Below, one piece after another: positions 51,028 to 58,792 of a DNA stretch of 64,000 nt. This DNA is from Bdellovibrio sp. SKB1291214 (lineage in GTDB: Bacteria; Bdellovibrionota; Bdellovibrionia; Bdellovibrionales; Bdellovibrionaceae). The translations under genes and the position numbers were made by a program. Positions within the stretch are counted from its first letter, which is position 1; each line of letters opens with the position of its first letter. The notes under the pieces were generated by a model. The model was given only the letters and a program-made list of their open reading frames with translations. It made no database searches and was not told the DNA's origin. The stretch covers positions 868,001-932,000 of the forward strand of contig NZ_CP106855.1 in assembly GCF_002209355.2 (NCBI RefSeq), written 5' to 3'.

Positions 51028-54000
51028 ATGAAGAGCAACATTCGACGCAAAATTCCAGTTACTGGTGCATTGCTGCTCGCAATTTCCAGCGTGATGATTT
51101 CTTGTACGAAAGAAGTTCCGTACAAGCAGGTCTACAAAGAAAACGTTGAAACTAAAGCCGCTCTTTCTCCGGACGACGAATACTTATTCGTAGCATCCTC
51201 TGACTTGTCTGGGGCTGACGACGCCGGTGTGGCCTCGGCTCAACCTTACTGGCAAGGTCAGGAAAAAATCGTCAAGTTCCGCTTTACTGAAAACACTCTT
51301 CAAGTTCTTCAAGTGAACGAAGAATCCAAATTGGCGAAAGACAACACTTTGAACGACAAAGTTTTGATGGAAATTCCAATCAAAAACGTTGAATACCGTT
51401 GCTCTGAAGACCGCTACGGCAAATGTACCAACAAAGAAGAAGAAAACAGCGAATTGAACTGGTCTAAAAAAACCAAGTTCATCCCTGACTTTAACGGGAT
51501 GAAAACTACAGGTTTTTCTTTGCTGCCAGTCGAGATGCAACAGCTCTATGGCATGTCTTGCTACACTGAGACATCGTCACGATTCTTAAGCTACGAACTT
51601 AAAGATGATTCTTTGAACATCCAAGTCGAGAAATCCTTCCGGGGCAATCCAGAGTGCTTGGGTAGTGCCATGTACTCCGTAAACAGCGTGGACGACTTGC
51701 AAAGCCAAATCATTTATCACTACTCTTTCAATAAATTGAGCAAAGTAACTTCGCCAGGTTACAAAGCAATCAACTATCCATTGAAAGACCAGAACACTTT
51801 CGGTTTCTTTACTTCAGAAAACCGCAAGTACGATGTTGATTTCAACCGCTCTTTGAAAAATCAAAAGGAGTGGATGAACCGTTGGAACCCAGAAAGAAAA
51901 GAAATCGTTTACTTCCTTTCTGACAATTTCGACAAACCACAATACAAATCAATTAAAGAAGCGACTCAAGTTGCCTTCGATCGCGTGAATGAGGGCTTAA
52001 AAGCCGCAGGTCTTGAAACTCGTTTGGTTCTTAAAGATCCTGCTCACAAACAGGTCGGCGACACTCGTAACAGCATGATCGTGATGGTGGAAGACCCAGT
52101 TGCGGGTGGTCCATTGGGTTACGGTCCTACAGTTGCAAATCCTCGCACAGGGGAAATCATCAGTGGCCGTGTGGCTATGTATTACGGTAACTTCGTACAA
52201 GGTGTTCGTTACACTTACGACGAAGTGGTACGCGAACTTTCCCACATCGAAGAAACTGAATCTCAGGGTTCTGGTACGAATGCAGCTGCTCAAGCAAAAG
52301 CGGCGCCTTCTGAGGCTATGAAAAACAAGATCGCGACTGATAAGTACGCGAAATGGGCATTGACTCAACAAACAGGTTACAAAATCGCGAACTCTTACGT
52401 GAAGTCTAAATCTGCGGGCACAGCAATGACGCCGAATAAGCTTCACAACGTGGTGAAAGAGCACAGCAACCTTTCGGCACTTTCACGCAAACAAATCCGT
52501 GAGGTTGTTGCGAACACAAATGCTGGTAAATCGCGATATAAAACACAAACAACACTTATGGCAGCTGCTGACGCCGATGAAGGCGTGACTCAAAAAGATG
52601 CTTCCAAAGTGGTGGACGCGCTTTCCGTTATGTCTAAGTACTGCAACTATCCGTCAGAGTTATTCCCCTTCAGCGAATACATTAAGACAGCTCTTCAGGG
52701 TAAACTTGGTAAAAAACTAAAACTTTGGAACGATCTTTCCGAAGATGAGCGTGCTCAAGTGATCGCGATCGTTATGCCAGAGATCTGGGTTCCAACATTA
52801 GTGCACGAGTTAGGTCACAACTTGGGTCTTCGTCATAACTTCCAAGGTTCTGAAGACCGTATGAACTTCTACACTCAAGGTGAATTGGCTAAGATGGGCG
52901 TTAAACACGAAATCCCATACAGCTCTGTCATGGATTATGGTTACAGCGAACTGAACCTTCTTCCGACGCTGGGTAAATACGATATCGCAGCATTGCGCTT
53001 CGGTTATAAACGTGTCGTACAAACTGAAAATGGTGGTTCTGTTGAAATTCCAGAAACTTTGGAAAAACTAACTACTGATAAAAAGGAGTTGGCGCTTCGC
53101 GATTTCTCATACTGCTCTGATGAAGGTGTTGATGCCAACCCGGGCTGCAAACGCTTTGACAAAGGTACGAACTACACTGAAATCGTTCAGTATTTGATAA
53201 AAGCTTATGATGATTCTTATGCGACTCGTAACTTCCGTAATGGCCGCGAGAATTTCTCTAAAGTTCAAACTGGTGGTTACTACAGCGGTAATATGTCTCG
53301 CTTCCAGTACATCCGTAACTTCTTTGAGACGTACTCTAACCTTAAAAACCGTTTCGGTTTGACGGATGATTCTCCAGAGTGGGAAACAATCCCGTGGTTG
53401 AAAGACTTAAAACAAGCGACTTTAATCTCGGGCCGCTTCTTCGTAAGAGTTCTGCAAACTCCAGAAGTCATGTGTGCTTACGCGATGAAAGAAGAACCTA
53501 ACAAGATCGTTGATGTAACAATGCTTAGAAACCTAAGTGCTGATGCGATAAGCTGTGCTGACGTCGAGCAAACAGACAAAGTGATCCTGGTTGCGCAAGC
53601 TGGTAAGTTCTTTAACGATCAAAAAGATCCTAAAACGCAAACGAACTACGCCGACCAAATCGACGTGCGCGGTATCGGTCCGGATAAGTTGGCAGCGGCG
53701 CAAGCTTTGTTTGCTCGCAGCACTTACGGTACTAACAACCACGAAGACAACTATATGGACGTTAAAGACCTATCTACGGAAATCGCTTCCGCAGTAACAG
53801 GGATCTTGTTTGACCAAAACACAAGCAAGATCACTTTCCGTGATAACTTGAACCAACCAATCTTTGACGCTGACTGGAGCTACCAATTATTCATCACTCC
53901 AGACATGGTTAAACGTGGTATTCAAACTCACTGGTTCGAAGTGCCACTTGTTGATTCAGCGGCTCGTCGCATGGGCTTGCCAAATCATAAAGTCAGCTTC

Positions 54001-54462
54001 CAACAAATGTTGTTGAATACAATTCAAAGACGTATGGGTTCTTCACAAACTCACCATACGGAAGACAAAGCATTCGTTGATCAGTTCCGTGTGAACCGTA
54101 TCGCAAAAACTTCTGTGATCAACAGCGATGCGAACGCAACAACTGTAGACAACGGGACATTCAAAGCCGTCGCTTTGACCGAAAACGCTCTGGCTCAAAA
54201 CGCCATGGTGACTATGAAAAAGAACGAGCTTTTGACGAAACTGCCGGGCAAAGATTTGGAAGGTCTTTTGGTTGAAAGAAACAGACCAGCCAACATTCCG
54301 CGCTCGACAAACCACGAGCCTGTAGTAGCAGCAGCCACTTCACCTGAATATGCTGGCATCTCTGCTAACGACATTAAAATGTTCAAAGCAGGCTCATTGC
54401 CATCGAATGATAAACTGATGTACTTGTTAACGATCCTGCCTGGCGCGGATGACACAAAGTAA
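51028..54462 (+). CDS. Large zinc metalloprotease lipoprotein (metzincin type)
   Basis: A 1144-aa lipoprotein (lipobox V-M-I-S-C, Cys about 26). The N-terminal 300 residues are beta-rich with scattered cysteines. The metzincin site H-E-L-G-H-N-L-G-L-R-H (about 593-603) has the extended HExxHxxGxxH form, followed by the Met-turn S-V-M-D-Y-G-Y (about 632). It resembles bacterial zinc-dependent metalloproteases of the DUF5117-like type. The C-terminal 400 residues are largely helical. GAGGAGAG precedes ATG 51028. Followed after 25 bases by a second lipoprotein gene. A surface or periplasmic hydrolase is likely; in a predator it could act on prey, but that is inference. Confidence 0.88.
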   Translation: MKSNIRRKIPVTGALLLAISSVMISCTKEVPYKQVYKENVETKAALSPDDEYLFVASSDLSGADDAGVASAQPYWQGQEKIVKFRFTENTLQVLQVNEESKLAKDNTLNDKVLMEIPIKNVEYRCSEDRYGKCTNKEEENSELNWSKKTKFIPDFNGMKTTGFSLLPVEMQQLYGMSCYTETSSRFLSYELKDDSLNIQVEKSFRGNPECLGSAMYSVNSVDDLQSQIIYHYSFNKLSKVTSPGYKAINYPLKDQNTFGFFTSENRKYDVDFNRSLKNQKEWMNRWNPERKEIVYFLSDNFDKPQYKSIKEATQVAFDRVNEGLKAAGLETRLVLKDPAHKQVGDTRNSMIVMVEDPVAGGPLGYGPTVANPRTGEIISGRVAMYYGNFVQGVRYTYDEVVRELSHIEETESQGSGTNAAAQAKAAPSEAMKNKIATDKYAKWALTQQTGYKIANSYVKSKSAGTAMTPNKLHNVVKEHSNLSALSRKQIREVVANTNAGKSRYKTQTTLMAAADADEGVTQKDASKVVDALSVMSKYCNYPSELFPFSEYIKTALQGKLGKKLKLWNDLSEDERAQVIAIVMPEIWVPTLVHELGHNLGLRHNFQGSEDRMNFYTQGELAKMGVKHEIPYSSVMDYGYSELNLLPTLGKYDIAALRFGYKRVVQTENGGSVEIPETLEKLTTDKKELALRDFSYCSDEGVDANPGCKRFDKGTNYTEIVQYLIKAYDDSYATRNFRNGRENFSKVQTGGYYSGNMSRFQYIRNFFETYSNLKNRFGLTDDSPEWETIPWLKDLKQATLISGRFFVRVLQTPEVMCAYAMKEEPNKIVDVTMLRNLSADAISCADVEQTDKVILVAQAGKFFNDQKDPKTQTNYADQIDVRGIGPDKLAAAQALFARSTYGTNNHEDNYMDVKDLSTEIASAVTGILFDQNTSKITFRDNLNQPIFDADWSYQLFITPDMVKRGIQTHWFEVPLVDSAARRMGLPNHKVSFQQMLLNTIQRRMGSSQTHHTEDKAFVDQFRVNRIAKTSVINSDANATTVDNGTFKAVALTENALAQNAMVTMKKNELLTKLPGKDLEGLLVERNRPANIPRSTNHEPVVAAATSPEYAGISANDIKMFKAGSLPSNDKLMYLLTILPGADDTK

Positions 54463-54487
54463 TTTTTTGAAGAGAGAAGGACACCCT

Positions 54488-55792
54488 ATGAAGAAATTAA
54501 TCCTAGCTAGCGCTCTTCTGATCATTACGGCTGGTTGCCAGCAAGGTAGCAAATCGGATTCAGCGACAAGTAAAGACATCACTCCGCAGTTGCAAAATCA
54601 AGATGTTGCAGCTCAGGAAAATAACGCAACGGAGTCATCAGATACACTGATCGACTCGACATCACGCCAGGATGCGATGAAGGACCTTCAAACAAAGGTT
54701 TTCAAAGTAGCACTGCGCATGGACATGGATATCGCTGCCAACACAGATACAGCGGCGGACTTTGTTCTACTTAAAGAATTTTTCACTAAAAAAGGCCCTA
54801 AGGACCTGACTGTTAGAAAAGCTCTTAACTCGGGTGAGGTGAAAGCTGCTATCGAACTCAAAGACCTGCAAGGTGCCCTGACTGATAAGCAAATGCAATC
54901 GACAGCCATCCTTAAGTCCTTCAAAAAAATCGCCGCTATCTATGGGTATGATTCTGCGAAACAAGATGCGATCGCAGAAGCCCTGCAAAAACGAGATTTG
55001 ATGCTAAATCCCGGTGAAAGTGAACTGGCAACAGTGAAGGCTTTTGCTGCAAACGTAAACGGTAAAGCAAATGCTTTGATCGGAGATTTTCACTCTGGTA
55101 ACAACGAGAAGCTTTGCGGTTCCTTGGCGATCTTTGTTAATAACTACAAAGCATTCTTAAGCGAAAAACAAAGAATCAGTCTTCCAGCATTAATTGCTAC
55201 GCAAGTTGCGGCGACAGCTGAAATTGAAAAAGTCATCGAAACTTGCAAAGAAAATGTTCCTGCCGTTCGTAAGGCTCTGGGCCAGCAATTGCCAGCCCTT
55301 ATTGCCCAAAACGATGCGGTTCAAGGCCTGATCAAGCTTTACATCGACCCAACCATTCGCGACAACTCCCCTCTTGCATTGGATATTGCTAGCAGATGGA
55401 AGTTAGACGAAACGACGGAAGTACTGGCGGCTCGCTCATTGCCAAGCATCGGCGAAATCCAAGTGGATAGCATCGTTTGTCAAATCGGTGGCAAGATCAT
55501 GGGCGCGAGCGTAAAGTCCTTCGAAAACGATGTAACAATCGGTACAGTTGACTTCGAACAACAAGGTGAAACTCCACTGACGATTCGCAAAGAAAAAGGT
55601 CAGAGAGGTGTAACTATCTCTTACGCGTCTTCCCAAGTTTCCATCCTAGATGCGGGCTCCACGACAGTCGTAAATGCCGGCGAAGGCTTTGCGGCCGCAG
55701 TTCGCAATATGATCCCAGGTGACACTCAAGTTTTGACTATGACTTTGGGTTCCCAACAAGCACCCGTCTTTGTAAATTGCCGCGCAAAATAA
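54488..55792 (+). CDS. Hypothetical lipoprotein paired with the metzincin
   Basis: A 434-aa lipoprotein: M-K-K-L-I-L-A-S-A-L-L-I-I-T-A-G-C, Cys at residue 17, then a Ser/Gln/Asn-rich linker, a helical middle (about 70-300) and a beta-rich C-terminal domain (about 330-434; Q-V-D-S-I-V-C-Q-I-G-G-K, F-V-N-C-R-A-K) with cysteines that could bridge. GAGAGAAGGA before ATG 54488. It starts 25 bases after the metzincin and probably works with it on the same membrane. Family not recognised. Confidence 0.7.
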   Translation: MKKLILASALLIITAGCQQGSKSDSATSKDITPQLQNQDVAAQENNATESSDTLIDSTSRQDAMKDLQTKVFKVALRMDMDIAANTDTAADFVLLKEFFTKKGPKDLTVRKALNSGEVKAAIELKDLQGALTDKQMQSTAILKSFKKIAAIYGYDSAKQDAIAEALQKRDLMLNPGESELATVKAFAANVNGKANALIGDFHSGNNEKLCGSLAIFVNNYKAFLSEKQRISLPALIATQVAATAEIEKVIETCKENVPAVRKALGQQLPALIAQNDAVQGLIKLYIDPTIRDNSPLALDIASRWKLDETTEVLAARSLPSIGEIQVDSIVCQIGGKIMGASVKSFENDVTIGTVDFEQQGETPLTIRKEKGQRGVTISYASSQVSILDAGSTTVVNAGEGFAAAVRNMIPGDTQVLTMTLGSQQAPVFVNCRAK

Positions 55793-55904
55793 TAAGCACT
55801 CCGACGTTGTTGGAGTAGACCTGTTATTCGACACGATTCCTGTCTGTAAATTGCATCCTCCTTGGTCAGGCCTAATCATTAAGGCTCATTCAAGGAGGAA
55901 GATT

Positions 55905-56510
55905 ATGAGTAAAGAGCTAGAAGGCAAGAACGTTGCAATCCTCGCAGCTGACGGCTTTGAACAATCTGAATTATTACTACCTAAAAAAGCCCTCGAAGAA
56001 GCCGGCGCCAAAGTCGAAATTGTTTCCATTAATTCCGGAGATATCAAAGGCTGGGAAAAAGGCAATTGGGCAAAACCCCTTAAGGTTGACGTTGCGATCA
56101 ATGTCGCAAGTTCCGACGACTATGATGCTCTGATGCTTCCAGGTGGCGTTATAAACCCCGACAAGCTCCGTGACGAAGAAGGCGTTGTTCAATTTGTTCA
56201 AGGCTTTGTGGACCAAGGCAAACCCATTGCAGCTATCTGCCACGGCCCTCAAACGTTGATTGAAACAGGCGTTCTGCGTGGCAAACGCGTGACAAGTTAT
56301 TCATCTATACGCACAGACATCATCAATGCTGGCGGAGAATGGGAAGATAACGAAGTCGTGGTCGATAACGGACTGGTTACCAGCCGTAAGCCCGCAGACA
56401 TCCCGGCATTCAGCCGAGAAATGATTAAAGAGTTCGCAAAAGGTCCCCAAGATACTTCTGTCCTGGGTCTCGGCGAACAACGTCGCGAACATCCCAAACA
56501 CGCCCACTAA
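55905..56510 (+). CDS. DJ-1/PfpI family protein (type 1 glutamine amidotransferase-like)
   Basis: A 201-aa cytoplasmic protein. V-A-I-L-A-A-D-G-F-E-Q-S-E-L opens the fold; the nucleophile elbow is I-A-A-I-C-H-G-P-Q-T-L with Cys and adjacent His, as in PfpI/YhbO. Y-D-A-L-M-L-P-G-G-V and T-S-Y-S-S-I-R-T-D are also typical. Relatives are proposed deglycases or stress proteins. AAGGAGG precedes ATG 55905. Just after its stop comes a GGTACGGACA repeat half (56511) and a terminator. Confidence 0.9.
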   Translation: MSKELEGKNVAILAADGFEQSELLLPKKALEEAGAKVEIVSINSGDIKGWEKGNWAKPLKVDVAINVASSDDYDALMLPGGVINPDKLRDEEGVVQFVQGFVDQGKPIAAICHGPQTLIETGVLRGKRVTSYSSIRTDIINAGGEWEDNEVVVDNGLVTSRKPADIPAFSREMIKEFAKGPQDTSVLGLGEQRREHPKHAH

Positions 56511-56535
56511 AAGGTACGGACACACTTTGTCCACT
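56511..56535. repeat. Solitary half of the GGTACGGACA repeat
   Basis: AAGGTACGGACACACTTT (56511-56528) matches the left arm of the element at 25956 at 17 of 18 positions. Here GGACA-CACTT-TGTCC (56518-56532) makes a small hairpin, and the second arm is missing. It begins directly at the stop codon of the PfpI-type gene. Confidence 0.6.
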
Positions 56536-56545
56536 AGGGGGAAAT

Positions 56546-56574
56546 AAAAAAGGCGGAATCTCTCCGCCTTTTTT
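56546..56574. terminator. Bidirectional terminator
   Basis: AAAAAAGGCGGA (56546-56557) and TCCGCCTTTTTT (56563-56574) form a stem with a 5-base loop; it serves the PfpI-type gene and the convergent DUF748 gene. Confidence 0.9.
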
Positions 56575-56597
56575 ATTAAAGAACTCCGCTTTCTTGA

Positions 56598-57683
56598 CTA
56601 CTTCTTTTTCGGAACGTCTTTAATAGAAATAGTATTATCCAAAGTCTTTTTCAAAGCTTCGACAAATCCATTTCTTAAAGATCCCCAGAAGGCATCCCAG
56701 GAATTAATATCCGGTCCCTTCATCGCGCCCTCAAATTCCACAGTGGTGGCTACTGTTTTGTTGTCAGAATTTCTAAGGATCAAATTGCTCAGAGCCAACC
56801 CTGTCTCAAAAAAGAATCTTTTTGGTGAGTCATATTTCTCGTTAGGATCAATGACATCCAAATTTTCAAAGAAAGGCTTCACGTAACCTTTGATACGATT
56901 ATCGCGGGTACTAACTTCACCAACAAGACTGAATGAACCCGACGTAAAAGTAAAGGGCCCATAACCTTTGAAAAAATCATTAAGCTTAGTGACATCTAAT
57001 TTTTCGATAGAAAATTTAGATTCCACCGCCGGAGCTTTCGACAACAAATTCAACTTTGCACCCGCTGTCACCGTTCCACTTTTTTGCAAGCGAGCTGAGG
57101 CCTCCATCGTGCTCGGCAACAGTTCCTTCTTATTGTCCGTGTTTTTAATATTAGTAGCTGACAGCATAATGCGATCAACCACCACGTCCACAGGGACCTT
57201 AAAGTCATTGTTGTATAAATGAACTTCACTGTTCACTAGTCTGAAAGACTCAAGTTCTATGGGAATTAGTTTGCCAACAACAGTTTTCCAATCCTCTCCG
57301 GTGCCCATGTCTTTCTTTTTCTTATCTTCACTGTCGACCAGATCAAGCTTCATGCCATCAACATTCAAATCCCCCAAAAGCTTGCCGGCGAAAATTCCAC
57401 GCCATGCCAAGGAAAGATCGATTTCTTTGACGGAGACCAATGCCTGTTTCGGGCTTTTCTTTTTTTCCCAAATTTTCAAATCTTGAATTTGATAAGCGCC
57501 ACGATATAAAGCCAAATCGAAATCTTCGATGTGACCTTTATAGTTCTCCATCTTATTGCCCATGTACCAGTTAATTCCGTACTTGATTCCATATGGCAGG
57601 GCCAGGCGAACTGCGATAAGAACGATCAATACAATCCATACTGCTTTATGAACTCTACCGAACGCCCTGAAGACCTTCTTCAT
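56598..57683 (-). CDS. DUF748/AsmA-like envelope protein
   Basis: A 361-aa protein with one N-terminal TM helix (about 14-36, V-W-I-V-L-I-V-L-I-A-V-R-L-A-L) and a long periplasmic beta-rich region: Y-Q-I-Q-D-L-K-I-W, E-I-D-L-S-L-A-W-R-G-I-F-A-G-K-L and L-L-G-D-L-N-V-D-G. This is the DUF748 branch of AsmA-like proteins, thought to help move or place lipids between membranes. ATG 57683 follows GGAGGAAAG. Overlaps the BrkB-like gene by 29 bases, so coupled. Confidence 0.82.
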   Translation of the reverse strand: MKKVFRAFGRVHKAVWIVLIVLIAVRLALPYGIKYGINWYMGNKMENYKGHIEDFDLALYRGAYQIQDLKIWEKKKSPKQALVSVKEIDLSLAWRGIFAGKLLGDLNVDGMKLDLVDSEDKKKKDMGTGEDWKTVVGKLIPIELESFRLVNSEVHLYNNDFKVPVDVVVDRIMLSATNIKNTDNKKELLPSTMEASARLQKSGTVTAGAKLNLLSKAPAVESKFSIEKLDVTKLNDFFKGYGPFTFTSGSFSLVGEVSTRDNRIKGYVKPFFENLDVIDPNEKYDSPKRFFFETGLALSNLILRNSDNKTVATTVEFEGAMKGPDINSWDAFWGSLRNGFVEALKKTLDNTISIKDVPKKK

Positions 57684-58527
57684 GTCTTTCCTCCTTATTA
57701 ATTTCATTAGCTACTTCCGCACTGAGAAAAATCACGGCGGAGGAATAATAAACCCATAACAATAAAACGATGAACGAGCCGGCCGCCCCGTACAAAGACG
57801 CAACCGCACTTTGCCCCATATAAAGTCCGATCAGACCTTTTCCAACTGAAAACATAAAGGCTGTGATGAAACCCGAGGTGATCGCAACCTTTAAGCGAAC
57901 TTGGACTTGAGGAAGAAAATAATAAATTGCACTGAACAGCAAACCAAAGATCAGCAGCGAAACCACAAAGTTTAAAATTTGGCCAATAACCGCATCTGTC
58001 CCGGTTAGGTAAAGAGATAGTACTGATGATACAACCAACGAAATAATAGAGATAAAAACAAATGTCAGAACCATTCCCATGTTGAACAGTTTGGTTTTCA
58101 TGAAGGTTCCAACCGATTGCAGAAAAGTTTCTTCTTCCAATTTTTTATAATCTATTTTCACTTCAAAAATTTTATTCAAAGACATCCGAAGTTCGCCGAA
58201 AATGGCTCCGGCCGAAAACAGCAAAGTGATAATACCCAGAATCCCCGCTAAATCTCGGACATCAGGTTGAGACTCCACATTCTTTGCAATCTCTTCTAAA
58301 ATCTGCGATGAGGAGGTTCCAAATAATAAGTTTATCTGGGTTAAAATCTCCTCTCGGAAGCTTTGATTCATGATCGCCACGAACGTCAAAAGCAGAACCA
58401 AAAGTGGCGCCAAGGACAAGGCCGTATAAAAAGACAGGGAAGCCGACATCTCAAAGATGTCATCTCGGCTTAGTTTGTTGATAAAATCTTTTCCAGTGAT
58501 TTTTTTTAGGGGTCTCAACAGCTTCAT
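57655..58527 (-). CDS. YihY/BrkB family inner-membrane protein
   Basis: A 290-aa membrane protein with six TM segments in the YihY (old name RNase BN) pattern: M-S-A-S-L-S-F-Y-T-A-L-S-L-A-P-L, G-I-I-T-L-L-F-S-A-G-A-I-F-G-E-L, and G-A-A-G-S-F-I-V-L-L-L-W-V-Y-Y-S-S. The RNase label for this family is wrong; a transport or lipid role is more likely. ATG 58527 gives M-K-L-L-R-P-L-K; the frame is open to 58638. It overlaps the DUF748 gene, suggesting a joint envelope function. Confidence 0.88.
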   Translation of the reverse strand: MKLLRPLKKITGKDFINKLSRDDIFEMSASLSFYTALSLAPLLVLLLTFVAIMNQSFREEILTQINLLFGTSSSQILEEIAKNVESQPDVRDLAGILGIITLLFSAGAIFGELRMSLNKIFEVKIDYKKLEEETFLQSVGTFMKTKLFNMGMVLTFVFISIISLVVSSVLSLYLTGTDAVIGQILNFVVSLLIFGLLFSAIYYFLPQVQVRLKVAITSGFITAFMFSVGKGLIGLYMGQSAVASLYGAAGSFIVLLLWVYYSSAVIFLSAEVANEINKEERHEEGLQGVR

Positions 58528-58616
58528 CGGAAAAAGATAACATGATTTAGCTACAGAAACTTGGGCCCAGGGCCCGACTTTGACAATTAACAATGACAAG
58601 TCTTTGCACGAAAGAC

Positions 58617-58649
58617 TCCAAAAAAAAAGCCGGGTCACCCCCGGCCTTT
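58617..58649 (-). terminator. Terminator of the 31-aa basic protein gene
   Basis: GCCGGG (58629-58634) and CCCGGC (58640-58645) form a stem with a 5-base loop; on the minus strand a run of nine T follows. Confidence 0.85.
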
Positions 58650-58683
58650 CTTAGCTTAAATGCGCTTCATTAACTGACGTTAA

Positions 58684-58779
58684 CTACTTACGGATTTTCG
58701 CTCTGTACATACGCTTTTTAGTCAAAATGCGTTTTTTTCTGTGACGGATACCTTTTCTAGATTTGCCTTTTGCTGCCAT
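58684..58779 (-). CDS. 31-aa Lys/Arg-rich protein, possible ribosomal protein
   Basis: A very short gene starting M-A-A-K-G-K-S-R-K-G and ending Y-R-A-K-I-R-K; 17 of 31 residues are Lys or Arg, or His. AAGGGG lies 5 bases before ATG 58779 and a clean terminator follows the stop by 35 bases, so it looks real. The middle, R-K-K-R-I-L-T-K-K-R-M, resembles small ribosomal proteins of the AURKAIP1/COX24 or THX kind; the match is only by eye. It lies 13 bases downstream of tex, an S1-domain RNA-binding protein, and close to infA, fitting a translation context. Confidence 0.75.
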   Translation of the reverse strand: MAAKGKSRKGIRHRKKRILTKKRMYRAKIRK

Positions 58780-58792
58780 GTTAGCCCCTTTG

